Positions 1 to 9,900 of a DNA stretch of 64,000 bases are shown here, piece after piece (the stretch's first letter is position 1; each line of letters starts with the position of its first letter). The notes under the pieces are model-generated. The model did not search any database and had not been told where the DNA came from. It saw nothing but the letters and a program-made list of their open reading frames with translations. The translations under genes and the position numbers were made by a program. This DNA comes from Chitinophaga sp. Ak27. GTDB lineage: Bacteria; Bacteroidota; Bacteroidia; Chitinophagales; Chitinophagaceae. Location: assembly GCF_012726295.1 (NCBI RefSeq), contig NZ_JABAOB010000003.1, forward strand, positions 558,001-622,000, given 5' to 3'.

Positions 1-387
1 ATCAGCATCACTTTCCAGGAAAGCTCGAAGATGAATGCACGCAACGTGCGTACATTGCTGCGCTATCACGGGAAATTCCAGACCTTACCACCTTACCTCT
101 GCCTGGGATTTGCTGCGATGCTGCTGTTTTTACGGCCGGAAAAGCAGGAAGAGGGTAAGTATATAGGCATCAGGGATGGGGAAAGTTATACCATTACAGA
201 CGACAATGCCGCTATCTTTGCGGCGTGGTGGCAGGAACAGGATACTTCTACCATGGTAAACGGTATCTGCAGCGATAAACGCCTGTGGGAAGCCGATCTG
301 ACCACCATCCCAGGTTTTGCTGAGCAGGTAACGGATTTGCTGATGGCATTGAAAAGCAAAGGGGTAAAAGCATTTATTCAATTGTAG
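1..387 (+). CDS. uxaB: Tagaturonate reductase (altronate oxidoreductase), C-terminal part
   Basis: Partial gene: the frame is open from base 1, so the start lies upstream of the window, and about 128 codons are visible up to a TAG stop. The visible part resembles the C-terminal helical domain of the mannitol dehydrogenase family, including an SxKMNARN segment near the left edge. UxaB reduces D-tagaturonate to D-altronate with NADH in the cytoplasm. It is followed 20 bp later by uxaC and lies opposite uxaA, so the galacturonate branch (UxaC, UxaB, UxaA) is complete here. The alternative is the fructuronate reductase UxuB, which is related. Context with uxaA favours UxaB. The catalytic N-terminal domain cannot be checked. 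Confidence 0.8.
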   Translation: MSITFQESSKMNARNVRTLLRYHGKFQTLPPYLCLGFAAMLLFLRPEKQEEGKYIGIRDGESYTITDDNAAIFAAWWQEQDTSTMVNGICSDKRLWEADLTTIPGFAEQVTDLLMALKSKGVKAFIQL

Positions 388-407
388 CATAGATAAATAT
401 CATCGTT

Positions 408-1802
408 ATGAGAACGTTTTTATCCGCAGACTTTTTACTACAAACAGAAACGGCTAAACGGTTGTATTTCGATTACGCGGCCTCCATGCCCATTATCGAT
501 TACCACAACCACCTGCCGCCGGATGAAATAGCCAGCAATAAAACATTTGATAACCTGTATGCCATCTGGTTGAAAGGGGATCACTATAAATGGAGGGCCA
601 TGCGCGCCAATGGTGTTTCGGAAGAATTTATTACGGGAAGCGCCGATGACTATACCAAATTCCGCCACTGGGCGGCTACAGCGCCGTATACCATGCGAAA
701 TCCGTTGTACCACTGGTCGCATATGGAGTTGAAAAACCCGTTTGGAGTAACAGACTTGCTAAGCGGGCAAACCGCGGAAAAAATTTACCGGGATTGTAAT
801 GCACAATTACCGCAATTAAGCACCCAGGCTTTGTTGCAGCACTATAAAGTAGAAGCCTTGTGTACTACCGATGATCCGGTTGATTCATTAGAGCATCACC
901 GGGTTATTGCCAGCCAGCCCTTTGGTACACGTGTGCTGCCTACGTTCCGGCCCGATCGCGCTATGGCTGTTGATAACCCGGCTGCCTTCAACCAGTTTAT
1001 AGATCAGCTGTCGGCCGTTACCAATAAAGACATCCGCAAGTTCGATGAGCTGTTGGAAGCACTGGAAAGCCGGCATACTTATTTTCATGAAGCCGGAGGA
1101 AGATTAAGTGACCATGGGTTGAGCACCTTCTACTTTACGCCTGCCAGCGTTATAGAATTAGATGCCATTTTCCAGCGGGCACGCCGGCAACAGGCTGCCA
1201 CGCCGCATGAAAATGCACAGTTTAAAACCGCCGTACTATTGGCAATTTGCCGCTGGAACCATGCGAGGGGCTGGACCCAGCAATTTCATGTGGGCGCTAT
1301 CCGCAACAACAACTCCCGTTTACTGCAACGCATCGGCGCGGACGCCGGCGTAGACTCTATTGGCGACTGGAACGTGGCCGAAGCGATGAGCGCTTTTTTT
1401 GATACGCTGGATAAATCTGATCAACTGGCTAGAACCATTGTATATAACCTGAACCCGGCTTATAACGAAGTATTTGCTACCATGGCCGGCAATTTCCAGG
1501 ACGGTACCGTACCCGGTAAGATCCAATATGGATCGGGCTGGTGGTTCCTTGACCAGAAAGATGGCATGGAAAAGCAAATGAACACATTAAGCAATATGGG
1601 TTTATTGAGCCGTTTTGTGGGGATGCTAACAGATTCCAGAAGTTTTCTATCTTATTCCCGGCATGAATATTTTCGCCGTATTTTGTGCAACCTGGTGGGC
1701 AATGATGTGGAACAGGGAGAACTACCGAATGATATTGCCTGGTTGGGAAAGATGGTACAGGATATTTGTTACAATAACGCAAAAGCATATTTTGGATTTT
1801 AA
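408..1802 (+). CDS. uxaC: Glucuronate/galacturonate isomerase UxaC
   Basis: Uronate isomerase of the amidohydrolase superfamily, 464 aa, close to the usual 465-470. It converts D-glucuronate to D-fructuronate and D-galacturonate to D-tagaturonate in the cytoplasm. The N-terminal metal-binding HNHL motif is at residues 33-36, and the family blocks with CTTDDP and a late NNNSR segment are present. It starts 20 bp after uxaB. Its stop codon shares a base with the start of kdgK (TAATG at 1800-1804), which suggests translational coupling. No frameshift is seen. Confidence 0.95.
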   Translation: MRTFLSADFLLQTETAKRLYFDYAASMPIIDYHNHLPPDEIASNKTFDNLYAIWLKGDHYKWRAMRANGVSEEFITGSADDYTKFRHWAATAPYTMRNPLYHWSHMELKNPFGVTDLLSGQTAEKIYRDCNAQLPQLSTQALLQHYKVEALCTTDDPVDSLEHHRVIASQPFGTRVLPTFRPDRAMAVDNPAAFNQFIDQLSAVTNKDIRKFDELLEALESRHTYFHEAGGRLSDHGLSTFYFTPASVIELDAIFQRARRQQAATPHENAQFKTAVLLAICRWNHARGWTQQFHVGAIRNNNSRLLQRIGADAGVDSIGDWNVAEAMSAFFDTLDKSDQLARTIVYNLNPAYNEVFATMAGNFQDGTVPGKIQYGSGWWFLDQKDGMEKQMNTLSNMGLLSRFVGMLTDSRSFLSYSRHEYFRRILCNLVGNDVEQGELPNDIAWLGKMVQDICYNNAKAYFGF

Positions 1803-2800
1803 TGAAACCGGTAAAAGTCATCACATTCGGGGAAATATTATTGCGCTTGTCGCCCGAGCTGTCACAACATACCGCTGCTATCTATGTAGGCGGTGCAGAA
1901 GCAAATGTAGCCGCGGCGCTGGCCAACTGGGGTACCGACGTAGCCTATATCAGCAAAGTGCCGGAGAATGGTTTATCAAGAGATGTATTGCAGCAGCTGA
2001 ATCATTTAGGCATTCATACCGACCGGATGCTGTGGGGAGGCGAGCGTATAGGTATTTATTACCTGGCGCAGGGCAGTGACCTGAAACATGCGGAGGTGGT
2101 GTATGACCGGGCCTGGTCGGCATTTAGCCGGATTACGCCGGGTACTGTCAACTGGGATGCCTTGCTGGGCGATGCCCAGTGGTTTCATTGGAGTGCTATT
2201 ACGCCTGCCTTGAACCCCGATGCGGCAGACGTTTGCCGGGAGATATTACAGGCGGCCAGCAGGAAAGGATTGATCATTTCCACCGATCTTAATTATCGCA
2301 GCAAGTTATGGCAATATGGAAAGAAGCCGGTGGATGTTATGCCGGAGCTGGTGCAATATTGCGATGTGGTGATGGGGAATATCTGGGCAGCCAACAATAT
2401 GCTGGATACCACCCTGGATACTGTTGCCCTGGAAGCCAATACCAAAGCGGTATACTTGGAACAGGCAGAGAAGGTAGCAGCAGAAATCACCCAACGTTTT
2501 CCGCGTTGTAAACGTATTGCCTTTACCTTCCGCTTCAGTGATGCCCCTACGCATAATCGCTATTACGCATTTTATTATCATGCCGGACAGGTAAGTATTT
2601 CCCGTGAATACGATACCCATGATGTGGTAGATCGTGTCGGAAGCGGCGATTGCTTTATGGCAGGGTTAATACACGCACAGTTGGCGGGATTGGACGATCA
2701 GCAGATTATTTCCTATGCTGCCGCTGCTGCTTATTCTAAATTTTTTGTGAAGGGGGATTTTAATACCACTTCTGCTGAAGACATTATAAAACTGATATAA
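1802..2800 (+). CDS. kdgK: 2-keto-3-deoxygluconate kinase (PfkB family)
   Basis: Sugar kinase of the PfkB/ribokinase family, 332 aa. The N-terminal GGAEANVA segment (about residues 31-38) binds the sugar, and the C-terminal RVGSGDCF block carries the catalytic base, Asp283. In this neighbourhood it should phosphorylate 2-keto-3-deoxygluconate to KDPG. This is the point where the UxaA route and the KduI/KduD route meet. The start overlaps the uxaC stop, and eda begins 3 bp after its stop, so the three are probably one transcript. The substrate is inferred from context, since PfkB kinases cannot be told apart by motif alone. Confidence 0.92.
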   Translation: MKPVKVITFGEILLRLSPELSQHTAAIYVGGAEANVAAALANWGTDVAYISKVPENGLSRDVLQQLNHLGIHTDRMLWGGERIGIYYLAQGSDLKHAEVVYDRAWSAFSRITPGTVNWDALLGDAQWFHWSAITPALNPDAADVCREILQAASRKGLIISTDLNYRSKLWQYGKKPVDVMPELVQYCDVVMGNIWAANNMLDTTLDTVALEANTKAVYLEQAEKVAAEITQRFPRCKRIAFTFRFSDAPTHNRYYAFYYHAGQVSISREYDTHDVVDRVGSGDCFMAGLIHAQLAGLDDQQIISYAAAAAYSKFFVKGDFNTTSAEDIIKLI

Positions 2801-2803
2801 CAT

Positions 2804-3466
2804 ATGGCACCGAGTCCTGACGTAATTATTGCTGCGTTTGAGCAAAGCGGGATTATTCCTGTTTTCTACCACGATGATGCAGACATTTGCCTGGAAGTAT
2901 TGCAAGCCTGTTATGATGGAGGTTTGCGCGTATTTGAGTTTACCAGCCGGGGAGCGAATGCCCGTAAGAACTTTGAGATCCTGCGCGACCGCAAGCAAGC
3001 CACTATGCCTGATTTATACCTGGGGATCGGTACTATTAAGCAAGCCACGGATGCTGCGGCGTATGCGGCGCTGGGCGCCGACTTTATCGTATGCCCGGTA
3101 ACAGACCCGGAAACAGCCGCCTGGTGCAAAAACGCAAATATTGTGTGGATACCGGGTTGTATGACGCCTACCGAAATAAGTGTTGCAGAAAAAAATGGAG
3201 CGCAGCTCGTGAAGTTATTTCCGGGCAATGTGCTGGGACCGGGATATGTAAGAGCTATTATGCCATTGTTCCCGAACCTGAAATTTATGCCTACCGGTGG
3301 CGTAGAACCTACACAGGTAAGCATGGACGCCTGGTTTGATGCGGGCGTGGTATGCGTAGGTATGGGGTCTAACCTGTTGTCGAAAACCCTCATTGAAAAC
3401 ATGGACTGGCAGGGGCTGAAAGAGAAAATTATGCAAACGTTTGCAATTCTCCGTGCTATGAAGTAA
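2804..3466 (+). CDS. eda: KDPG / 4-hydroxy-2-oxoglutarate aldolase
   Basis: Class I aldolase, 220 aa. It cleaves 2-keto-3-deoxy-6-phosphogluconate to pyruvate and glyceraldehyde 3-phosphate, the last step of hexuronate breakdown. The Schiff-base lysine is Lys137 in the VKLFPG motif, and an FTSRG segment and a C-terminal PTGGV phosphate-binding loop are visible. It lies 3 bp after kdgK. The last codons (about 3432-3445) contain a perfect TGCAAACGTTTGCA palindrome that looks like an operator for the downstream transporter. Confidence 0.95.
   Translation: MAPSPDVIIAAFEQSGIIPVFYHDDADICLEVLQACYDGGLRVFEFTSRGANARKNFEILRDRKQATMPDLYLGIGTIKQATDAAAYAALGADFIVCPVTDPETAAWCKNANIVWIPGCMTPTEISVAEKNGAQLVKLFPGNVLGPGYVRAIMPLFPNLKFMPTGGVEPTQVSMDAWFDAGVVCVGMGSNLLSKTLIENMDWQGLKEKIMQTFAILRAMK
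3432..3445. promoter_or_regulatory. LacI-type operator before exuT
   Basis: Perfect 14-bp palindrome TGCAAACGTTTGCA with the AAACGTTT core typical of LacI/PurR-family operators. It lies inside the 3' end of eda, 49 bp before the exuT start codon. The identical sequence recurs at 13741-13754, with near copies at 6712, 6938 and 20093. Regulation by the LacI protein encoded at 19026 is inferred. Confidence 0.65.
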
Positions 3467-3494
3467 CTTAAGCACTTTATAAATTCCATCAACA

Positions 3495-4784
3495 ATGAAT
3501 TCCACAACTTTAGGTAAGTATCGCTGGCGGGTGTGTGCGCTGTTATTCGTAGCTACCACCATCAATTATATAGACAGGCAGGTACTGGGGTTATTAAAAA
3601 CCGATTTATCGTCAGAGTTTAACTGGACGGAAAAGGATTTCAGTAACCTGGTCATGGTGTTTTCTGCAGCCTATTCTATCGGGTTGCTTTTTTTTGGTGC
3701 ATTGGTAGACAAGATCGGTTCCAAGTTGGGATACAGCGTTTCTATTGTGGTATGGAGTTTATCTGCCATGGCACATGGGTTAGTACGCACCACGCTGGGT
3801 TTTGGCTTCGTAAGATCGATATTGGGCGTAAGTGAGGCAGGCAATTTCCCTGCGGCCATTAAAGCTACGGCCGAGTGGTTTCCCAAGAAGGAGCGTGCAT
3901 TGGCGACAGGCATTTTTAATTCTGGATCTAATATTGCGGCGGTGGTAGGTCCGGTGATGGTATACTGGCTGGCCAGGAATCATGGCTGGAGAAGCGCATT
4001 TGTATGGACCGGCGCCATTGGTTTCATCTGGCTGGTACTATGGTGGTTTTACTATGAAGTGCCCAGTCGTCATAAAAAGTTATCCAAGGCAGAATTCGAC
4101 CATATTCACTCCGACCAGGAAGTAGAAGTAGAAAAGCCTAAGCCGGTTAAATGGGGCCGTTTGCTGGGCATCCGGCAAACCTGGGCATTTGTATTCGGCA
4201 AGCTGCTTACCGACCCGGTATGGTGGTTTTTCCTTTTCTGGTTGCCGGGATACCTGGAGTCTATCTTCCATGTAGATATGAAAACCAATCTTGGATTACC
4301 AATTATCATCATCTACTCTATCACCAGTTTCGGTAGTATTGGCGGGGGCTGGTTGTCTTCCCACCTGATTAAATCCGGTTGGCCGGTGTTCAGGGCGCGT
4401 AAAGTGTCTATGTTGATTTTTGCGCTTTGCGTAGTGCCTATTATGCTGATACAGTATACCAACAGTTTATGGCTCGCCATTGCATTAATCAGCCTGGCTA
4501 CAGCTGCGCATCAGGCTTGGTCTGCCACTATTTTTACTACGGCATCTGATATGTTTCCCAAGCGGGCAGTGAGCTCTGTGGTAGGTATTGGTGGTATGGC
4601 GGGATCTATTGGAGGTACTTTGTTTCCCATAGTCATTGGTACTATGTTGGATCATTATAAGGTGATCGGAAATATTGGTATCGGCTATAATATTCTATTT
4701 ACCATGTGCGGTGTGGCTTACCTGTTGGCCTGGGGAGTAATGCACCTGTTTGCACCGAAAATGGAGCAGGTAAAACTGGATTAA
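3495..4784 (+). CDS. exuT: Hexuronate transporter, MFS family (ExuT-like)
   Basis: Major facilitator superfamily inner-membrane permease, 429 aa, with 12 predicted membrane segments. The N-terminal INYIDRQVLGLL block (about residues 17-28) is typical of the anion:cation symporter/ExuT group. It probably imports galacturonate, glucuronate or related uronates by proton symport. It lies 28 bp after eda, but an operator palindrome 49 bp upstream suggests it also has its own promoter. A hairpin terminator follows. The substrate rests on the surrounding uxa, kdgK and eda genes. Confidence 0.88.
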   Translation: MNSTTLGKYRWRVCALLFVATTINYIDRQVLGLLKTDLSSEFNWTEKDFSNLVMVFSAAYSIGLLFFGALVDKIGSKLGYSVSIVVWSLSAMAHGLVRTTLGFGFVRSILGVSEAGNFPAAIKATAEWFPKKERALATGIFNSGSNIAAVVGPVMVYWLARNHGWRSAFVWTGAIGFIWLVLWWFYYEVPSRHKKLSKAEFDHIHSDQEVEVEKPKPVKWGRLLGIRQTWAFVFGKLLTDPVWWFFLFWLPGYLESIFHVDMKTNLGLPIIIIYSITSFGSIGGGWLSSHLIKSGWPVFRARKVSMLIFALCVVPIMLIQYTNSLWLAIALISLATAAHQAWSATIFTTASDMFPKRAVSSVVGIGGMAGSIGGTLFPIVIGTMLDHYKVIGNIGIGYNILFTMCGVAYLLAWGVMHLFAPKMEQVKLD

Positions 4785-4818
4785 TAACTTTTTATAACAC
4801 AACTACTAAAACAAAAAA

Positions 4819-4845
4819 CGTCCGTGCAGCTGCGCGGACGTTTTT
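4819..4845. terminator. Bidirectional intrinsic terminator between exuT and uxaA
   Basis: Perfect 6-bp stem CGTCCG (4819-4824) / CGGACG (4835-4840), with further pairing possible inside the loop. It has an A-run on the left and TTTTTATT on the right, so it can stop both convergent transcripts. Confidence 0.85.
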
Positions 4846-4868
4846 ATTATGATTAGTTTTTGTTTTGT

Positions 4869-6515
4869 TTAGAGAGAAACGCCTCTTTTCCATGGAATAA
4901 AGTCATCCTGGTGCAGTTGTTCTGCTTTGGTATGCACTTCGCCGCTGGCGGTGCGGATTACAAATTCCAGGATATCCTCACCCATTTCAGCGATGCTTTG
5001 TTCACCACTAATGATAGTACCAGTATTGATATCGATGATATCTTTCATACGGGTAGCCAGTTTGGTATTGGTGGCCAGTTTCACTACCGGGGAAATAGGG
5101 TTGCCGGTAGGGGTACCCAGGCCGGTGGTAAACAGTACCACGTTGGCGCCGGATCCAACCTCTGCGGAAGTAGATTCCACATCGTTGCCGGGAGTGCAAA
5201 GGAGGTTGAGTCCTGGTTTGGTAACGTATTCTGTATAATCGAGTACATCTGTTACCGGGGAAGTACCGCCTTTCTTAGCTGCTCCGGCAGATTTGATCGC
5301 ATCGGTAATAAGACCATCTTTGATATTTCCCGGGGAAGGGTTCATATAAAAGCCAGAACCTACAGATTGGGCCTGGTTTTCATACGCCCGCATAATGCGG
5401 ATAAACTTATCAGAAGTAGCATCGTTTTGGCAACGGTTGATCAGCTCCTGTTCCACGCCACAAAGTTCGGGGAATTCAGACAGAATAGAAGTACCGCCCA
5501 GGGCCACGATCAAATCAGAGGTATGTCCCACCGCAGGGTTGGCAGAGATGCCGGAAAAACCATCAGATCCGCCGCATTCCAGGCCTATTACCAGTTTGGA
5601 AAGAGGCGCAGGCTGGCGGGTTTGTTTGTTGGCTTCTACCAGTGCCAGGAATGTATCTTTGATAGCGGCCGACAACATTGCAAATTCAGAAGGGCTCTTC
5701 TGTTGCTCATATACCAGTACCGGTTTATTGAAATTCGGATTCAGCTTTTTCAGGGATTCCTGTAAAATTGACACTTGTGCGTGCTGGCAACCCAGGCTCA
5801 GGATGGTGGCGCCTGCCACGTTGGAGTGGTGGATATAGCCTGCCAGCAGCGCGCAGAGCGCGTCAGAGTCCTGGCGCGTACCGCCGCAGCCACCTTCGTG
5901 GGTAAGGAATTTAATACCGTCTATATTAGGAAATACCGGATTGCGTTTATACGTTTCCGTTAGTGTTCCCGCTTCATAGTTTTTCACTGCATCCAGGTTG
6001 CCGCTTTTGTATAGGTTTACGAGGTCGGTTACCTGTTCATTGTATACTTCTGCGGGAGCGAAGCCCAGTCCTTTTTCGAAGGCAGTTTTAATAACGCTTA
6101 CATTCCTGTTTTCACAGAAAACAAGCGGAATAACCAGCCAGTAGTTACGGGTGCCTACCTGTCCATCGTTACGGTGGTAGCCCATAAAGCTGCGGTCTTT
6201 CCATTTGGTTACATCAGGCGCCTGCCATTCCAGGGAACTGTCTTTTTCATGGAAAGCGTTCGCATCATGTACCACGTTTTCGGTGGTGATGCTTTCTCCC
6301 TGCAAAATGGTTTTATTGGCCTTACCTACCAGTACACCATACATGATGATAGGATCACCTGCCTGTATGTCTTCTATGAGAAATTTATGTTTGGCGGAAA
6401 TATTTTGCTGCGTTTGAATGTCGTGCCCGTTGAATGAAATGTTGGTTCCAGCCGGTATATCCTGAAGAGCTACCAGCACGTTGTCACTCGGATGAATTTG
6501 TAAATAAGTGTTCAT
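4869..6515 (-). CDS. uxaA: Altronate dehydratase UxaA
   Basis: Altronate hydrolase, 548 aa. It dehydrates D-altronate to 2-keto-3-deoxygluconate. An N-terminal SAF domain occupies about residues 1-90, followed by the D-galactarate dehydratase/altronate hydrolase domain with HRNDGQVGTRNYW near residue 114 and a HEGGCGG cysteine motif near residue 205, as expected for an iron-dependent enzyme. It is transcribed towards exuT and divergently from susC across a 449-bp region that carries two operators. It supplies the third enzyme of the UxaC-UxaB-UxaA branch, which explains why it sits here despite the opposite strand. Confidence 0.95.
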   Translation of the reverse strand: MNTYLQIHPSDNVLVALQDIPAGTNISFNGHDIQTQQNISAKHKFLIEDIQAGDPIIMYGVLVGKANKTILQGESITTENVVHDANAFHEKDSSLEWQAPDVTKWKDRSFMGYHRNDGQVGTRNYWLVIPLVFCENRNVSVIKTAFEKGLGFAPAEVYNEQVTDLVNLYKSGNLDAVKNYEAGTLTETYKRNPVFPNIDGIKFLTHEGGCGGTRQDSDALCALLAGYIHHSNVAGATILSLGCQHAQVSILQESLKKLNPNFNKPVLVYEQQKSPSEFAMLSAAIKDTFLALVEANKQTRQPAPLSKLVIGLECGGSDGFSGISANPAVGHTSDLIVALGGTSILSEFPELCGVEQELINRCQNDATSDKFIRIMRAYENQAQSVGSGFYMNPSPGNIKDGLITDAIKSAGAAKKGGTSPVTDVLDYTEYVTKPGLNLLCTPGNDVESTSAEVGSGANVVLFTTGLGTPTGNPISPVVKLATNTKLATRMKDIIDINTGTIISGEQSIAEMGEDILEFVIRTASGEVHTKAEQLHQDDFIPWKRGVSL

Positions 6516-6711
6516 AACAGCTAAAGTAGTAAATATGTGCTCCGGCTGGTGATACTAAAATATTAATCCTTGATGAGATTTTGACTATTTGCCGAAACAG
6601 CTGAAAGGGCGGTTGGTGGCATGTTAGGAAAGGATTATAAAATGTTAAACGGCTATCATCCATTTAACCCCGTTCGGGATAAACTTATCCGCTGCCGGAA
6701 GAAAATATTTA

Positions 6712-6725
6712 TGCAAACGTTTGTA
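6712..6725. promoter_or_regulatory. LacI-type operator, uxaA side
   Basis: TGCAAACGTTTGTA, one base away from the perfect palindrome found at 3432 and 13741. It is about 197 bp before the uxaA start and 240 bp before the susC start. Together with the copy at 6938 it could bridge the divergent region by a repressor loop (inference). Confidence 0.6.
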
Positions 6726-6937
6726 ATTTTAAAATAATTCGATATTTTTGATTTCAACAGGCCGTCCAATAGAGCAAATTAACGAGAGAAAACGGTGTTT
6801 ATAGCTTCGTAAGTAGTTTACAAACAGGTGTTTATATTTTTTTTAAAGCCAAATCTAACTTTAGTTCCATTTTATAGAAACATGCAGGATCAGTGAACAA
6901 TCAGGTGAACAAAATTTTGTAGTCTCATTCATTTTAA

Positions 6938-6951
6938 TGCAAACGTTTACA
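6938..6951. promoter_or_regulatory. LacI-type operator just before susC
   Basis: TGCAAACGTTTACA, with the same AAACGTTT core. It ends 13 bp before the susC ATG, so it lies in the untranslated leader or at the promoter. Confidence 0.6.
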
Positions 6952-6964
6952 TAAAAACACGTTT

Positions 6965-9900
6965 ATGAAAAAACTGCTAGGGGCATCGCTATGCATATGG
7001 GGAATATGTGTACTTCAGACAGCCAATGCCCAGGAAAAAAAATCAATCAAAGGAATTGTCAGAGATGAACAAGGCGCTACCGTTCCCGGCGTAACCGTGG
7101 GAATTAAGCACAGCGGCACCGGTACGGTAACAGGGCCCGACGGCTCCTTTCACCTCAATGTTGCAGAAAAAGATACCCTGGTATTCAGCTTCGTAGGGTA
7201 TAATAAAAAGGAAATAGCTGTTAACAATCAAACAGATCTGAAAGTAAAGCTGGAATCCAGCGCCACCAGTCTCAATGAAACCGTAGTCGTAGGATATGGT
7301 GTACAAAAGAAGATAAACCTCTCCGGCGCTGTTACCAGCGTAAATTTTGATAAAACCATGCAAAGCCGCCCGGTAACTGATCTGAGCACCGCGCTCAGTG
7401 GTATGGCGCCCGGTGTAAGCGTATCGCAGGCATCCGGACAGCCGGGCCGTGAAAATGCTACCATCCGTATCAGGGGCGTAGGCACGCTGAATAATGCAGA
7501 TCCCTTTATCCTGGTAGATGGTATTGAAAGCAGCATGAGCGATGTAAACATGGCCGATGTGGAAAGCATTTCGGTACTGAAAGATGCCTCCGCAGCCGCA
7601 ATTTACGGTTCCCGTGCAGCGAACGGCGTAGTGCTCATTACTACCAAAAAAGGAAGGAAGGGCAAAGCAACGGTATCCTACAATGGCTACTATGGGGTAC
7701 AGAAAGCCACCAGGCTGTTTAATGTGGTCAGTGACTATGCCACCTATATGCAACTCATGAACCGCGTTGCCACAGCCGATAATCCAAGCAATACCCCGCC
7801 TTTTAAACAGGCTACTATTGATGCCTGGAAAAATGCCACCGACAGAACCCTGTATCCCAACACCGACTGGATGGACGTACTTTTTGGACAGGGAAAACTG
7901 ACAGGTCATACGGTATCAGTATCCGGCGGCTCTGAAAAGAATAGCTATTATATGTCGCTCGACTACCTGCGTAATGACGGTATCGTCAAAAATACCAGCC
8001 AGGACAGGTATATGATGCGCCTGAATGCAGACCAGGAGATCAGCAAAAAAATTAAAGTAGGCGCCAATATCGCCTTAACCTGGAAAGAACGTCGCGAACC
8101 ACAGGATGTAGGCAGCATACTGTCGCTTGCGGGCAGCACTACGCCCGGTATGACGCCCAAAGTGGTGGATGCCAGCGGTACCCGCTATGGTGGCCGTAAT
8201 ACCGACGATGAAAACGGGCAGCTGGATAATCCCCTGCAATACATAGAAACCTGGTCCCGCCCCAACCGCCAGCAGCGCGCATTTGCCAAAGTATGGGGGG
8301 AATGGAACATCATCGATGGCCTGAAATTACAGGTAAATGGAGCAGGCGATTATTTTAATATGGGCCAGAAAAGCTATGCCTTAGCCGGCGCTATCCAGAA
8401 CAGGTGGAACTTTCAGAAGAACGTAGTGGCACAACAGCTGGATCAGCAACCGGCTACCCTGGCACAACTGGATAGTACCAATCTGCATCTGACCTACTTC
8501 GCTACACTGAACTACAACAAGAACTTTGGAGCAGATCATCATATCAATGTGCTGGCAGGGATGAGTACAGAATCTATCAGGGGCACACTCTTTACCGGTA
8601 GCATACAGAATTTTCCTACCAACAATACCTGGGAACTGGGCGCCGGACTGGAACAACCGAAAGTAGGAGGTACTTCCGATATTTATAAAATTGTTTCCTA
8701 TTTCGGACGTATCAACTACGACTATAAAGGTAAATACCTGCTGGAAGCCAATCTCCGTAGAGACGGATCTTCTAAATTCCGCTCCGGCCTGCAATACGGC
8801 GTTTATCCTTCCTTCTCTGCTGCCTGGCGCCTGATAGAAGAGCCTTTTATCAAGGATGCGATACCAGGGTGGGTGAATAATTTAAAGCTGCGTGCTTCCT
8901 GGGGAAAACTGGGTAACGACCGGATTCCGCTGAATGCCTTTATGAGCCTATATTCTGCCGGCGTAAACTATAACTACGGCGGTACCATCTCTGCTGGCCT
9001 GGCGCCTTTGGTGATGGCCAATCCCAACATCACGTGGGAGAAAACAACAACCTCCAACCTGGGGTTAGACGCTAACCTGTTTAACGACCATTTCAACCTC
9101 ACTTTCGATGTATTTAATCGCCGTACTTCCGATATCCTGGTACGTTTGAACCTGTCGTCGCTGTATGGCGGCCTTACGGCTCCTTTCCAGAACGTAGGTA
9201 TTGTGGATAACAAAGGGTGGGAGCTGACCTTAGGTTACAACAACAAAGCCGGCGATTTCAGCTATGGCATATCCGGTAATGTCAGCAACATCAATAACAA
9301 AGTGGTTAAATACCAGGGCAATGCCATTGGTACGCTCGGAGGCGCTTCTGTACTGAAAGAAGGCTGGTCTATCGGTACCCTGTACGGATTGCAGACAGCG
9401 GGCATTTTCCAGAACGACGATGAAGTAAAAGCCTGGGCTAAACAACGTACCGCCGGATCAAATAAACCTGGCGACCTGAAATTTGTGGACATGACCGGAG
9501 ATCAGATAGTAGACGGTAATGATCGTATCAACATGGGTAACACCATTCCTAAATGGTACTATGGCCTCAACCTGAATGCGGGTTACAAAGGATTTGACCT
9601 GGCGCTGTTATTCCAGGGTGTGGGTGGCGTAAACCGTTATTACCAGGATAACTGGTATACCACCGGTATCCGTGCCGGCCGCGAAATTAATGCCGACTTC
9701 CTGAACGCGTGGACACCAGACAATCCTAACACCAATATACCGCGGTTGACCGCTGCCGCCAATACAGACAACACGCAGGCGAATACTTTCTGGGTACAGC
9801 ATGCTTCTTTCGTGCGACTGAAGAATATCCAGTTATCCTATACCCTGCCAAAGAAAATGTTTACCAGCACTATTTCCAGCATCCGTGTATATGTGAATGC

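Larger units (their letters stand above)
6516..6964. promoter_or_regulatory. Divergent control region, uxaA / susC
   Basis: 449 bp without a convincing gene. It is AT-rich on the susC side and contains two operator-like palindromes 226 bp apart (listed separately) and long T-runs near 6838-6845. A TAACTTTA sequence at 6856-6863 resembles the Bacteroidota -7 element and could serve susC with a leader of about 100 nt. A matching -33 element is weak. No riboswitch was recognised. Confidence 0.55.

Noticed and set aside
2911..3507. 198-codon frame on - opposite eda
   Set aside because: Shadow of eda; no start context and no domain.
4860..5765. 301-codon frame on + opposite uxaA
   Set aside because: Antisense to a clear family member. 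The product has no recognisable domain and is a by-product of uxaA codon use.
7043..7909. 288-codon frame on - inside susC
   Set aside because: Covers a conserved SusC region on the other strand and shows no family features.
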